Translations under genes and position numbers: made by a program
The notes under the pieces: model-generated
What the model was told of the DNA's origin: nothing
Database searches by the model: none
The model's input: only the letters and a program-made list of their open reading frames with translations
In this document: positions 18,847-31,903 of the stretch, one piece after another
Position numbering within the stretch: position 1 is the stretch's first letter
Layout: each line of letters begins with the position of its first letter
Assembly: GCA_965153355.1 (NCBI GenBank)
Contig: OZ231126.1
Location: forward strand, 99,696,001 to 99,760,000
DNA: 64,000 nucleotides
DNA from: Flaccisagitta enflata
Taxonomy: Eukaryota > Chaetognatha > Sagittoidea > Aphragmophora
Direction of reading: 5' to 3'

Positions 18847-19061
18847 TCCATCACCATCATCATGATTATAAAAGACTGCTCGCTGGTCGGGCGCACCTAA
18901 AAATAGAAAAAAAAGTTCACCACGAGAATACTCTACGTGGGATAGGAGGGCATTCACCTCCTGGCCCCAATGGAGGACCCCATTTGGGAATTTCCTCCAC
19001 ATGAGGATCTAAAAAACCTCATTCTTCTTTACCATCGACCTCACCCTCATTGTAGTAAGTT

Positions 19062-19274
19062 TTTTTAGTCGCGTGCTTCGCGATTCTACATCCCGTCCGT
19101 CCGTCCGTCGGTCCGTCCGTCCGTCCGTCCGTCCGTCCGTCCGTCATACTTTACTTTTTTTGGGTTTTTGGGATTTTTGGCTTCACTGCTCCTGCCCAAA
19201 TGATCTGGTGACCTCAATTACGGCCCCTGCCCAACCGCACGCGACTGGGGTAGCCGTGTATCCGGCCTTGTTTT
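19062..19274 (-). mobile_element. Family A, copy 4 (reverse)
   Basis: TTTTTAGTCGCGTG at 19064, a CCGT array at about 19085-19144, and CCGTGTATCCGGCCTTGTT at the far end. It carries the longer middle (GATCTGGTGACCTCAATTACG) also seen at 25.3 and 63.7 kb, so this is a subfamily. Confidence 0.65.
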
Positions 19275-19364
19275 CTTTTCATGAAGAAATTGCCATGTCA
19301 GTTCGCCGTTCTGTCTCGCCTTCTTTTTGTCTGCCTCGCTGTTCATAATAAAATTTTCCTGTGG

Positions 19365-19365
<1 letters not shown>

Positions 19366-19451
<86 letters not shown>
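19366..19451. repeat. (CT)n microsatellite
   Basis: Pure CT dinucleotides. Confidence 0.95.
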
Positions 19452-19457
<6 letters not shown>

Positions 19458-20006
19458 AGTCAGCAAGGACCGTTGCCATTGTCATGGCCATTGTTTGCCA
19501 ACATTTACAACTTACAAAGTATTCTATCTGTTCGTTTCCCGTCCCCCTTCCCATGAGGTTGAAATTTTTTCTTTTGGGCAAAGGCTTTGAATTGATTTCA
19601 GCAGTAATGGGTAACAGTAAAAAAAAATTGAGCTTGGACTAAGTTCCAAGGGTATGAAAATATGAGCTTACACTAAAAAGATGGGAAAAAATGTAAGAGC
19701 CAAGTTCTTAGAGAACGAATGCCTCAAAGATTGAACACGTTTACAAATGACGATTCCCTAATTCACGCTCACCATATGACGTATTAGAATGAGAATTTTG
19801 TTGCCTTAGTCGGTTCACGTTGTTTAAACTGAAATCTATCAATGTTGCATACCACAGAAATTGCATTGAAGATGATATTTGTGTCAGATTTTTTTATGTT
19901 TTCCGTTGGCACTGACAGAATCTGAAACATTTTAACTGTGGCACAACTAAAACAAGGTGACATTATGGCCAATATGCGCGCCTCAATGATTAAGAATAAG
20001 TGAATG
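19452..20006. other. No gene seen
   Basis: Ordinary A/T-rich sequence with no frame or repeat I can support. Confidence 0.4.
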
Positions 20007-20092
20007 GCTGAAAGAATGACTGAATGAATGAATGACTGAATGAATGAATGAATGAATGACTGAATGACTGAGTGACTGAATGAATGAATGAA
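20007..20092. repeat. (TGAA)n degenerate tetranucleotide repeat
   Basis: TGAATGAATGAC units with TGAC/GTGA variants. Confidence 0.85.
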
Positions 20093-20642
20093 AACAAAAA
20101 TGAAACAGAATGTGCGGAGGCTAGAGAGGTGACAGTCAGATTGAAAGACGTCAAAAAAGGAAGATGTGTGTGGTTTTGACATATGCGTGACAGAGCAACA
20201 GACAGACCAACTAACCAACAGACATCACCTCATATAGATAAAGGAGGATGTACATGAAAGAATTTTGTACTTTTTTTGCCTTCTTACCTCAGTCTTGCCT
20301 CATTCTCATTCATGCTCAAATGCACATCAACTCAACTATCAGGGCGACGTTTCATCCTTAGAAGAATGCCCTTACTACAAATTGAGCGAACAATCAGCGA
20401 CTAAATTGACTTCAGTCCAAAAAAACGTGAACTTGATTCCAGTTCACAAAAACATATGAATGTGGCGAGTGTGCTAAGGACATTTGAGATCTCATACTTG
20501 CTAAGTTGCTTCCTTGTCGTTGTACCTGGTCTAAAAATTCCAAGGGAACCTCTGATCATAACCATGCTTTGGATGACTAGTTTCTTGTTTTTCCCGCCTG
20601 CTTTCCATTCCATTCATTTTCCCCCGTTTCTCCGTTGCACTC

Positions 20643-20647
<5 letters not shown>

Positions 20648-20726
<79 letters not shown>
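20648..20726. repeat. (CT)n microsatellite
   Basis: Pure CT, immediately before a CpG-dense stretch. Confidence 0.95.
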
Positions 20727-20731
<5 letters not shown>

Positions 20732-20739
20732 CTTCCGGA

Positions 20740-20965
20740 TAGTGGGGCCCCGTTCTCGTCCCGGGCGCGCGCTCGCACGCGTTTTTATGCACGCGTGGAG
20801 CACGTGACCAACGCGAGGTTCGTCTAGAACGTGCGTGCAAATCACGCCTACTAAAAAGTCTCAAAGACTAAAATCTTGCGCGCACGCGCACACACGCACC
20901 AACAAAAGGGCTCTCACACCTGCGTGCATCTGTGGGCGAGAAGACAAGTGTGAGCACGCCCGCGC
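20740..20965. other. CpG-dense stretch with an E-box
   Basis: Many CG and GCGC steps and a CACGTG at 20801-20806, in a window otherwise poor in CpG outside family A. It could be a small promoter-like island; no transcript start or adjoining frame supports this. Confidence 0.25.
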
Positions 20966-20969
20966 GTGA

Positions 20970-21118
<149 letters not shown>

Positions 21119-21245
21119 TAATTGTGTGCTCGAGTGAGCCTGAGTGTTCTTCAAGTGAGTTGCCCGTTTGAGTGCGTGTAAGCCACTTTTTTTTTCTTTT
21201 CATTTTCCTTTTTCACGCCTTCAACTAGTCAAATCCGTCTAGAAA

Positions 21246-21592
<347 letters not shown>

Positions 21593-21921
21593 TCAGTCTT
21601 AGGTTTTCCTTTTTCCATCACTTAACGTGTGTCTAAGAATGGGGTTTTTGCCGTTTGCGTGTCCTTGAGAGAGAATGTTTTATTTGCGTTATTCCCAATA
21701 TTTTCTTCCTTCGGCCATTCATCACGAAATGCAATGCCTTGGATAAACAATTGCGCCTAGGACGCATGGAAGTATCAATAGCATTAATTCACCATGCGTG
21801 TCTTGCAAGGCTATTTGTACAGCAACATAGGTACCTATACGAATGTATTTCCTATTTTAACTGGAATGGAATTTCATATACGTACATAGACATAGAAAGA
21901 ATTAGTCATCCAAGGATCGCA

Positions 21922-22592
21922 CATGGTCAGCGGTACCCGATGCCCTGCTTGGAGTGATTAGCTGCTGAGAGGGAGTGAAAGCAGGGCAGCGGCCCCAAAG
22001 GGCCAATGTCCTGTAGGACACAGGGGTGAATATTCAGATGTCCTGAGAAGGCACATTTGAGTCCTTTGGGGCTACTTTCCCTGTTATCTAATGAGAACAT
22101 TGACTTTTTTTCCATTTCATTGTCAATTTTCCATGTTATTCAATATGAATTTTGCATTTATTTCAAGATTTTGTCAATTTTCCATGTTATTCAATATGGA
22201 TTTCCCATATTTCCAACTTCTATTAAATTTTTCATGTTATTCAATGGGAATTTCATTTTTTTTTCATTTCTTTATCAATTTTCCATGTTATTCAATGGGA
22301 ATTTTCCATTTCTTCAATTTTCAATGTTATACAATGGGAACATGAGACTTAGAGGCTTTGGCGGGGGGGGGGAAGGGACAGATGGACGGACGGACAGACG
22401 GATGGATGGATGGAGGGACGGACGGACAGATGAATGGACGGAGGGACGGATGGATGGATGGACGGACGGACGGATGGACAGACGGACGGACGGACGGACG
22501 GACAGATGGACAAACGGACAGACAGATGGACAGACGTCTGGAAATTCACCCCTGTGTCCCACTGGACATCGGCCCTTTGGGGCTGCTGCCCA
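21922..22592. mobile_element. Foldback family D, copy 5 (A/T-rich core)
   Basis: Outer tail CATGGTCAGCGGTACCCGATG, CCCTGCTT...AAGCAGGG, arm GGGCAGCGGCCCCAAAGGG; mirrored arm at 22545-22592. The core differs from other copies: about six units containing TTTCCATGTTATTCAAT (22095-22345), then a GACG/GATG array (22376-22540). Confidence 0.65.
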
Positions 22593-23514
22593 TAAAGGTT
22601 GACCATCAAAGTACCGATCAGAGGTCAGCGACCAAATCAATGCCAATGGTCGTCCTCTAATTTCTGGTTTTAACTTAAAAATGGCAAGCGTACACACTAT
22701 TGGCCAATCATGTGCTAGATGCACAATCCTCGTTTTGCCTCCTGCCTTAATTGTTGAAACAAGGCCAAGAGATGTCCAATAGATGTGTCCTCTCTCTATT
22801 AAAGATAAGGTAAGAGAAGAAAGATGGAGAAATCAAGAGAAAGAAAAATTTTGCTTCATGGATATTTGGTTCTACCCTATTAGTATTACGGACACAGCCT
22901 CTTAAAGAGATGCGAGGTCGCATCTAAAAAACGTTCATTGATATCCTAAATTCAGTGTTACACCAACAACCAAATATAGTCAATATCTTCGGAGTTTCGT
23001 AGGCCATCTGAATGAGTTTTTTTTTAGTGCATTAGTAATTTAGCTTGTATGAAAAGATAGGTACATTCATAGTTTATTCCACGGGTCCCTATGTCATGTT
23101 TTTTGAGCATCATTTCAGCCGCCTGCCAGCTTCTCAATTGCATACAAAAGGGAAGTATCAGTGGTTTTGGTGATTATTTTACAAAATTCAATCCTAAAAA
23201 TTATATCCACAAATGATGTCGAGCTATTATCAAAAGCAGCAACCAACTTCAGGAACGGCGAGCTAAACCAAACTTAAATCGGTCTAAAAAATAAAGCAAT
23301 TTGGATAATACCACGTGATTCAAAAAAAAGAAAAGTCGCACTTTTTGATGGGTTATTTAGCCAATAAATATTTAAAAGACTAAAAAAAATCATAGACCAT
23401 TTTGAAGCCCTTTGAAAGTACTTTCACTTGGTGCCAATCTGGAATTGCTATCTTTTTTATCTTTTTTATTTGGCATCAGTTTGAGTAAAAATGTTGCCTA
23501 TTTCAGTTTTGCGA
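22593..23514. other. No gene; one family A 3' fragment
   Basis: 22886-22929 reads CGGACACAGCCTCTTAAAG then hairpin GATGCG-AGGT-CGCATC and TAAAAA, a truncated family A right end with a changed stem sequence. Nothing else seen. Confidence 0.4.
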
Positions 23515-23606
23515 TCCTTATATATCCTTATATATCCTTATATATCCTTATATATCCTTAAATATCCTTATATATCCTTACATATCCTGATATATCCTTA
23601 TAAAAA
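23515..23606. repeat. 10-bp tandem repeat (TCCTTATATA)n
   Basis: Nine units, the last ones with single changes. Confidence 0.9.
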
Positions 23607-24576
23607 AAAGTGCATTTTAGAAAAATAGTGCTTCTCTTTGCAGAGCTCTAGCTCCTAAACCATTTGAAACACAGACCTTAGATTGGTCTAGAATGAAAGA
23701 TTTTTTTAAAAATCTTTCGATACGTATGACCCAACCAAAATTAGTTCAAATTCTTTTTTTAATCTATTTTATTATTGAAGAAAGAGGTGCGTCTTTTTTT
23801 TTTATTCGCGTGGTAGCGTGTCAGGAACTAGGTCAAATTTCATTTATTGATATGTTCACGTCATTTGCACAGATACGCAATAAAAGAAGAATTTCTCACA
23901 TGTTGGGGTTGCAAATCAAACAAAAAAACTTTGTCAGCAAAAACATAAGCTTACTATGGCGGTTATTTCAATGCCATAGAAAGCTTGAGGTGTTGCAGAC
24001 ATTCAGACCTCTACTTGTGGGAAAACCTTATCCATGTACGTATTCATGCAGAAGATTGGAGTATATCTTTTTTTTTTCAATTTTACCCTTATCCCCAACC
24101 ACCCTATTGGACAATATTTTTTTTAATATAAACTTGCTGTGGGTTGTCTGAAAGAGTCAACCGGCAAATCCGAACTACTGTTTGTCTGTCGTGTTAGCTA
24201 TCACTCGCGACTTGATTTTCTCGTGCATTCTATCATGTATAGTTGTTTATACATGACCCGCGGCTCTTTCCAAACTGTTAGTGGTGCTTAAAAGCTCTAA
24301 TGTAACGTGAAAAAAAAGTTTTACGTGAGCTCGCCCAGGCCTTGAGTGCGCGCGTGCGCATGCGTCGAAATCTTTTAGAACTCTCACTAAGCAACGCTTG
24401 CGAGAATGTAGTGCGCGCGTGTAGATCCGGTTGTACACGTCATTTCGTGAGTGCAATCCAAAGTGCGCGCAAATCTTGTCCTCGAGCTCGTCTCTCTCCA
24501 ATCAAATTTTCTCTTTCGATTTTCTAATTTTCTTCTTCCGCCCTTTATTTGTCGCGTCCTGCGCAAGTTATAACTA
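23607..24576. other. No gene; shared box and a CpG-dense stretch
   Basis: The shared box is at 23651-23707. 24330-24500 is rich in GCGC and CG steps, resembling 20740-20965. Frames here are short or lack any recognisable motif. Confidence 0.3.
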
Positions 24577-25001
24577 CACTTTTTTTTATAAGTGACCAGT
24601 TTATAAGAGACATGAGCCTGAGATTTGCCAAAATTTTAAGAACAAAATAGGAGAATGCCCAGGCTGAGATTCAGTTTTGGTCATTTTCAAAAGAATTTTT
24701 TTTTTAATTTCTGATCGAAAAAATGAATTTTATTCAAATTTTTCAAAAATATAGGTTTTTTATCTATAAAAGAACTTCTTTATTAATTTTGCCTATGAAA
24801 TCAGGCATTATATTAAAAAAAACTATGATAATTACCAAGTTTAAGATACAAATATTATAGATAAGGTGCTTTCATACGATTCATATTGTAATAAACATCA
24901 AAGAAATTAAGAACACTTAAAGAGAATTTCAGGCTGAAAACGGCCTAAAATTTAAGAACAGGCTGAGATAAAAAAAGTTGTCTCTTATAAAAAAAAAAGT
25001 G
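24577..25001. mobile_element. TA-flanked MITE (425 bp), first copy
   Basis: Ends CACTTTTTTTTATAAG and CTTATAAAAAAAAAAGTG, flanked by TA on both sides (24575-24576 and 25002-25003). No frame. TA duplication and the CACT start suggest a Tc1/mariner-type mobiliser. Confidence 0.75.
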
Positions 25002-25305
25002 TACTCGTCTTTTGTAGACTCGCTTTTAATTAGATTCTCTCACTCGGATCCTCTTACTCGGCTCGTCTACTCGTCTGTCCGCTAGAAGACTTATCCTATA
25101 GCCATAGGTCTAGCGGTCCATCAGTATGGACGAAACATTCTAAAACTACAGTAGATAATGGATACTAGATACTAGATATGGACATTTTCACACAGGTCAC
25201 AAAGGATGTCTAGTCTGCAGTGCGCTAGTTTGAACTGACAACCATTTTTGACAATTTCGTTTGACTTATTTCAGTATAACTCCGCGAAATGATCAACATG
25301 AGAAA

Positions 25306-25511
25306 AAACAAGGCCGGATACACGGCTACCGAAGTCGCGTGCGGGTGGGCAGGGGCCATATTTGAGGTCACCAGACCATTTGGGCAGGAGCAGGGAGGTC
25401 AAAGTAATAAAATCATAAAAAGAGTATAGTGTGACCGACCGACAAACCGACCGTCCAAACGATCGACCGATGGACAAAGCGGGTTGTAGAGTCGCGTGCA
25501 CGCGACTAAAA
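25306..25511 (+). mobile_element. Family A, copy 5 (long-middle subfamily)
   Basis: ACAAGGCCGGATACACGGC at the left, GAGGTCACCAGACCATTTGG in the middle, GACCGACC units, and GTCGCGTGCACGCGACTAAAAA-type end. Confidence 0.65.
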
Positions 25512-25656
25512 ACTTATTTTGCAACTTTATTAGGCCCTGGCTAATGTATATATGGTTGTAATTGGGATCGATCTCATACAAAAAGCAAGTGGAGTGTAAA
25601 TTCCATCGTCCGAAATAATGAACTTAGAAAAAAAGACAATTTAATAAAAGCTCTCT

Positions 25657-25725
25657 CGAGTCGCGTGCACGCAACTTTACACGTTGGTCTCTCGGTTGGT
25701 CGGTCGGTCGGTCATTTTCGAATTT
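25657..25725 (-). mobile_element. Family A fragment
   Basis: AGTCGCGTGCACGCAACTTTACAC-type end followed by GGTC units, then lost at the next element. Confidence 0.45.
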
Positions 25726-25735
25726 CAGCATCTTA

Positions 25736-26318
25736 ACACCCCTGACAAAATTAGGCGAACTGGGGTTGAATTTCATGTATTTGAGCCTGACAAAGTGATT
25801 TAGTGGTACTTTGGGATATGTACATATGGACTAAGGTAAATTCCGTCCAAATTCAGCCAAAATCACCAAAAAGAATAGGTTAAAATCCTATTTTATAGCT
25901 ATTCTCTGTTAAAGACAGTTCCACTTTGTCCATTATTACTAAGTTTCTTATTGCACATTTTTTAAGCCTCAAGGGCTGCCCCTGCCCAATTCTTTGACCT
26001 CCTCTCTTAGTTTTATCTACAGAATGAGTTTTTAGCTATCAAAGGCCAAAAAACTTGGGTATAGGCCGCGAAAAACAGCTGTAGGGATGTGCCATCTTTT
26101 TGTAAAAATATTTCTGGGAAAATCCGTCACAATCTGATTTTGCCATTTATGACTTATCACCTTCTCACCCTTCTACTAGTGAATAATCCCCGTATGTTGC
26201 TCTACTATGTTAAAATATGACATTTTAGCTATCTCTATGTCAAATCATGCAGAGCTTGGGACAATATTTCACCCTCTAGGGCATAAGTTCCCAGTTCGCC
26301 TAATTATGTCAGGGGTGT
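25736..26318. mobile_element. Foldback element E (583 bp), TA-flanked
   Basis: Terminal inverted repeats of about 30 bp with one mismatch: ACACCCCTGACA...AATTAGGCGAACTGGG and its mirror. TA on both sides. No coding capacity. Confidence 0.75.
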
Positions 26319-26320
26319 TA

Positions 26321-27017
26321 GGGCATTTTAAACTACGAAAATCGTGCTTCAGTGACAATCATTTTTACTGAAGCATGACTTCGGTAAAATTAGTGCTCTT
26401 GGAAATTCAAGCTTCAGTGGAATACGAAATAACTGAATCTGCAAAAGTGAACTGGACTTCTGTTTCTTCTCTCAGGGTGGGTGGTTTGGGACTGTTGGCC
26501 AGAAGCGGGTATGGACTACAAACATAGAAAATAATGTAGGAATGAGAGGCTGATCGGAAAATGAAGAAACATGACCGAACTCAAGCTTTAACCAAGACCG
26601 GATATACACGACAAAAAAAAAAAAAAGAATTCCGCCACGTGTGGGTCCAAAGAAGACTATTTGGCTACTGGGGCAAACCGGGCAGGGGGATTCGGCCAAG
26701 AGGCAGGGGTACAGCTTTCAACTGACGAAACCGAAACAGAAGTTATAAACCAGAAAAAACTGGCGGTTGATTAGATGGAGGCATAGACTGATGGACAAAC
26801 TGACTAGAATCATATATGATGATAAGTTCTTCCGAACACGAGACCAGGTAAACATGAGGATTCGGATATTTGAAGGCGACAAGTCTGAGCTTGAGTAGAA
26901 AACCGAAACGACCTAAACACGAGTTCCAAGGACATAAACACTCGTTGGCCCGTTTGGGAAAAAAGATCCATGTCGCGTGACATTCATTTTGGCAAGTCCA
27001 TTTTCCTAGCTCTCTTT

Positions 27018-27018
<1 letters not shown>
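26321..27018. other. No gene; decayed family A trace
   Basis: AAGACCGGATATACACGAC near 26595 resembles a family A left end. Paired GCTTCAGTG motifs lie at 26348-26435. Confidence 0.3.
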
Positions 27019-27109
<91 letters not shown>

Positions 27110-27113
27110 CTTC
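27019..27113. repeat. (CT)n microsatellite
   Basis: Pure CT with two TTCTCTCTCC units at the right. Confidence 0.95.
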
Positions 27114-27693
27114 TCTCTCCTGAATTGTGCAACAACTTCCGCAAATCATTCATGGCCAGCTCTGAAAAAAAGGTCTGATCCAAATTTCTTTGTCAGCTAG
27201 TCCGTTTGTATCTGGAAAAGTTTCGGACCCTTTCAGTCCACTTTCGCTTTGAAGAGGATGCATAATAAAGCAGCAACATTTAAAACGAACGCCAAGTTGA
27301 TCACAAACGAGGTTGCAGTTGAATACGTAATCAGCTAATGTCGACTTGCCTTTATTGGTCGATAAAATACTTTTTTCTGATGAGGCATTATCAAAGATTT
27401 TCGAATTTTCTTTCCATCCAGACCAGTTCAAGGTCTATATCGTTCAGAAGTCACAGCCTGTCAAAGTCAACCACTATTTTGAGCATATGAAAAAAATACC
27501 AAGTCGTTGGAAAAATATGTTTTGTCTTTTATATCAAACAAATCCATTTAAAACAATTTTCACAGCATTTATCAAAGGGATTTTAAAGATTTTCAAATTT
27601 TCTTTCATTCTAGACAAATCCCGAGTCTGTAACTCAAACAGTTTAACAGTTACAGCTCATCAAAGTGAAACACTAATCTTCTTCAACTCTTTT

Positions 27694-27885
27694 TAGTTGC
27701 AGTCTGTCGGCCCGTCGGTCCGTCCGTCCGTGAGCACGAGTCAAAAAGTGGGAAAACGAGCGTTTTAGAAGCTTTATGTGTATGTGTCTGTGTTGGAAAC
27801 GGAGTTGGGTGGGGCGTTGGGTGTGGATGGGAGTTAGCCGCCCCTGCCCACCTGTCCGCAACGATATTATGACCCCCGTTCTCCT
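27694..27885 (-). mobile_element. Family A, variant with the GCACGAGTC middle
   Basis: TTTTTAGTTGCAG, CCGTCCGTCCGT units, GAGCACGAGTCAAAAAGTG, GCCCCTGCCCACCTGTCCGC. This middle defines a second subfamily. The shared box (minus strand) lies just to the left at 27593-27670. Confidence 0.55.
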
Positions 27886-28055
27886 ACGGAATTGTGAAAA
27901 CAATTTGTGACTATTTTAATCTTTTTTCACCACGCCTAAACGCCTCAAGATTAACAACTTTTTCTTTTTGATCTTGAAAGCCTAAAAGCTGGGCTTTCTA
28001 AGAATGCAAAATATTTTACTTGATATTGATAAGAGAATGGGTAGAATGGTTATTC

Positions 28056-28619
28056 AACAAGGCCGGATACACGGCAAGACAGTTGCGGACGGTTGGTCAG
28101 GAGCCGAAATGCGAAAACCGCTCGCAATACACTCTTTTTTTTTTATAAGAACCTAGTTTATAAGAACATCAAGGCTTCGAAAGGCCCCAAAATTAAGAAC
28201 ATCCTAGGAACATATAAAGGCTTCATATCTTGAGGAAAAAATTTTGCTTGAGGTATTATTAAAAAACATTGAAAAAACACTCAAATTTTAGTATAACTAA
28301 TATGATATTTTATGATTTTTAAATAAAGATCATGAAAATATCCTTAGATTTTAATTATTAGCATTTGTTTTAACAGTATTTGATAAAAATATATCTATTA
28401 TAATTGAGTAATAGTATATTATAAGGTTTCTTATAGTTTATATAGCATTTAGAATTAAAAACGCTCTAAGAACGTTGAAGGCTTCATTTGGTCTTGAAAA
28501 TAAGAACATAAAGCTTTCGAAAAAAATATGACGTTCTTATAAAAAAAAGAGTGTATAGAAATTTTTCCTACCGACGGACCAACACAACAAGGTGTTGAGT
28601 CGCGTGTTCGCGACTAAAA
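28056..28619 (+). mobile_element. Family A, copy 6, split by a MITE
   Basis: The left part ends at CTCGCAATA (28129) and the right part resumes at TAGAAATTTTTCC (28554). The compact copy at 16619 shows the uninterrupted order. Confidence 0.7.
28130..28553. mobile_element. TA-flanked MITE (424 bp), second copy
   Basis: Ends CACTCTTTTTTTTTTATAAG and the mirror, with TA at 28128-28129 and 28554-28555. Same length and layout as the element at 24577, though the interiors are diverged. It sits inside a family A copy, which proves insertion. Confidence 0.8.
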
Positions 28620-28851
28620 ATGCATCTTTTTTTATCGATTCGCGTGGTACTCGTCAGCGTCTCATGCATTAAGCATGAACCCTTTTACGCCTTCATCAAT
28701 CTTCATTTGCGTGCAAGTGTTCAAGTCTGTCCGTTTGTAAAATTGGATTGTGGAGCGCGGGCTAGGTTATTCATCATGACTCTTTGGGCAGGGGCACACA
28801 TGCAAAAAAAAAATGCTTGTGAAGGTACACAAAAAAGTCCCATATGACTAA

Positions 28852-29062
28852 ACAAGGTCATTAGACCTAAGTTGCGTGCACTTTCAAAAAGTGTCAGGCA
28901 GACAGACAGACGAACATTTTTTTTTTCAAAAAGACATTTAAAACGTCTGTTTAAGCCTCCAAGTTTCTATTCTACCATTCAGAGACAGAAAAACGCAATA
29001 AAAAGCCTTAAAAACAACTTTGTGACAGACGGACCGACGCACGGACGGACGGACAGACGACT
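28852..29062 (+). mobile_element. Family A, third subfamily, truncated
   Basis: ACAAGGTCATTAGACCTAAG at the left, GTCAGGCAGACAGACAGACG, a middle shared with 50.03 kb (AACTTTGTGACAGACGGACC), then CGGACGGACGGACAG; no right end. Confidence 0.55.
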
Positions 29063-29429
29063 GAAAATCGATTTGGGCCCTTTTTGTCAAACTTTGTGTA
29101 TGGATACCATACCATACCTTACCGTAGGTATGGATTTCCCTATATCTGATATTCTTTTCCTCTATGAACGTGAAAACAACATTACCTTTAACAATGCAAT
29201 GGAGGCCAGAGTTCTCAACTATACAAGGGATGAAAGCCTTGCAAGCTTTCTATGATGTTTACTCCAGATTGCTATTCTAAACAGTTTCTCTTATAAACTG
29301 GGCCGGCCAAAATGAAGAGCCTGAATGTGTTAACTTTGAAAACAAGGCCAACACCTATAAGTCGCGTGCGAAACAAAAATAACTGAATTGACTTGACTCC
29401 TTATTGAATCTCTTTATTGACTCAAACCA

Positions 29430-30422
29430 CACATATACTAGACTTAAACCGGACTTCAACAAGACTTCAACCAGAACTTACCCAAACCCAAACCTGTCTT
29501 AAACCAGACTCAAACCAACTTGAACCGAACTTAAACCAGACTTAATCCAGACTCAAACTAGACTTAAACAAGAATTAAACCAGACCTAGACCAGACCTAG
29601 ACCAGACCTAAACCAGACTTAAACCAGAATTTAACCAGACTTAAACCAGAATTAATCCGGACTTAAACCAGACATAAACCAGACCTAAATCTGACCTAAA
29701 CCAGACCTAAGCCAAAACTAAACCAGACCTAAACCAGACTTCAACCAGACCTAAACCAGACCTTAACCAGATTTCAACCAGACATAAACCAGACATAAAC
29801 CAGACTTAAACCAGACTTAAACGAGCATCAAACCAAACCTTAACAAAACTTAAACCAGACTAAAACCAGACTTAAACCAGACTTAAATGAGACTTTAACC
29901 AAACTTAAATCAGACTTGAACCAGACTTAAACCAGACCTAAACCAGACTTTAGCCAGACTTGAACCATCTTAAACCAGACCTACACCAGACCTACACCAG
30001 ACCAAAACCAGACATAAACCAGAATCAATCCAGATGTAAACCAGACATAAACCAGACTTAAATCTGACCTAAACCAGAGCTGAACTAGACCTAAACCAGA
30101 TTTAAATAGACTTAAACCAGACTTAATCCAGACTTAAACCAGACTTAAACCAGACTTAAACCAGACCTAAACCAGACTTAAACCAGACTTAAACCAGACT
30201 TAAACCTGACTTAAACCAAACTTAAACCAGACTTAAACCAGACTTAATCCAGACTTAAACCAGACTTAAACCAGACTCAAACCAGACTTAAACCAGACTT
30301 AAACCAGACCTAAACCAGCCTTAAACCAAACTTAAACCAGACCTAAGCCAAAACTAAACCAGACCTAAACCAGACTTCAACCAGACCTAAACCAGACCTT
30401 AACCAGACTGAAACCAGACCTT
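29430..30422. repeat. 12-bp minisatellite (AAACCAGACTTA)n
   Basis: About 80 units with frequent ACCTAA and TCAACC variants. Confidence 0.9.
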
Positions 30423-30429
30423 AAGAAAA

Positions 30430-30750
30430 AAAAATGACTAAAAGTGGCTCAAAATGACCAAGAATGACTAAAATGACTTGAGATCACTTGAGATGACTAA
30501 AAATGACTCGAGATGACTTTAAATGATGCAAATTGACAAAAACTACAAAAGCCAAAAAATAACTTAGAGTGACTTAGAATGACTTAGAATGACTTAAAAT
30601 GACTTATAATAACTTAAAATGACAAAAATAACAAAAAAATGACAAAATGACTAAGATTACTAGAAATGACACAAAATGACTGGAAATGATATAAAATGTC
30701 TTAAAATGACTTAGAATAACCTAATATGACATAAAATGGCGCAAAACGAC
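30430..30750. repeat. 10-bp degenerate repeat (AATGACTTAA)n
   Basis: About 30 units; follows the 12-bp array directly and also appears, reversed, at 34390-34455. Confidence 0.8.
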
Positions 30751-30866
30751 AAAAAAAAGCAAAGTGTTACCGACTGACGGACAGACTGACCGACCGACTG
30801 TCCAACCAACCGACCAACCGACCGACAAAGCGGGTCATAGAGTCGCGTGCACGCGACTAAAAATAA

Positions 30867-31903
30867 CATAATGCAATGATGGTTGCATCTACTAGCTTGA
30901 GATTTTAGTTCCAGGCTCATATACGCTTTCAAGTCACACTGAAAAAAATCACTTGAAGGTTTAAACTGTGTTCAATCATATAAATTTCTATGAAAAACAG
31001 TGTGACATAGTGTGACAAAGTGTTAACTTGATAGGACACTTTCTTAAAAAATCAATATCTCTGGCTGGAAGTTACTAGTGACAATCAAAATGCCTAACAA
31101 CACCATCAGCTTGACTGCATACCTCAATAATATATGGTTGACAGGCCAATACCATTTAGAATACAAAAAACATATTTCAAAAGTTGAAATAAAAGAATTC
31201 TTATGTATCCATGGGAGCACTGACAGTAGCAATATTGGTTAGAAGCAAGAGGCGGAGCAAGAAGCAAGAGTTAGAGGCAAGAATCAAGGCACAACCAACT
31301 AGGATTTCGTTCATTTGATTTCTTGTCCATACAAAGATGCTGTTGTTAAAGAATAACAATACATATCTCACATCTCATGTTAGTGATGGCGTCAGATCAC
31401 GGCACCGGCAAATCATATTCGAGGCGAGCTATATAATGCGGTTATCCAGGCCATCTGGTGCTCAACGTCCATTCTTAAACACCTGCGAAAGCGATTGTGA
31501 TAAAAAGAAGAAAATGTTGCCTTTTGCCTCTATTTACGAGGTGCATTGTCTTATTCTTTGCCTCTCCATCGTTATCGATTTTTTTTTTCGTTCGTCTTTC
31601 TCTCGCTATCTCTTTTTTGACTAAGGCGATGTCTCCTATAAACTGGGCATGCTGAAATCAACGGCTTGGTAATTTAACTTGATAATAGTTGCATATATAT
31701 TAGCTTGAAATTTTCCTAGGTACGACTACCTAGGTAAAAAGTCTATATTCACTTGAAGAGGAAGTTCATTTATGAAATATATATTTACAAGGTAAGGTTT
31801 TTTTTTCATCTGATGTCCCATCTGGGCTATAACTACTTCCATGTGGCTTAGTGACTGTTTTCTCAGTCGCAACAAGAATTAAGCCACTCCGTTGATATTT
31901 GGA
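30867..31903. other. No gene seen
   Basis: Only a purine-rich AAGCAAGAGGC repeat at 31225-31290 and ordinary A/T-rich sequence. Confidence 0.4.

Larger units (their letters stand above)
29338..30866 (+). mobile_element. Family A, copy swollen to 1.5 kb by minisatellites
   Basis: Left end ACAAGGCCAACACCTATAAG-TCGCGTGCG; right end GACAAAGCGGGTCATAGAG, GTCGCGTGCACGCGAC, TAAAAA. Everything between is tandem repeat. The element at 34316-36536 has the same two ends in reverse. Confidence 0.6.

Noticed and set aside
22057-22724. Frames with [16 protein letters not shown] and similar peptides in TCCG/CGGA arrays
   Set aside because: They lie within family A or D elements, are open on both strands, and vary freely in unit number and register.
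24247-24501. 84-codon minus-strand frame (ERDELEDKICAHFGLHSRND...)
   Set aside because: No motif, no splice signals, and CpG-dense DNA is naturally poor in stop codons.
27150-27431. 93-codon minus-strand frame (NWSGWKENSKIFDN...)
   Set aside because: It overlaps repeat-derived sequence, including the neighbourhood of the shared box, with no domain or polyA context.
29430-30422. CRISPR-like array
   Set aside because: Units of 12 bp are contiguous with no unique spacers, and the setting is eukaryotic.
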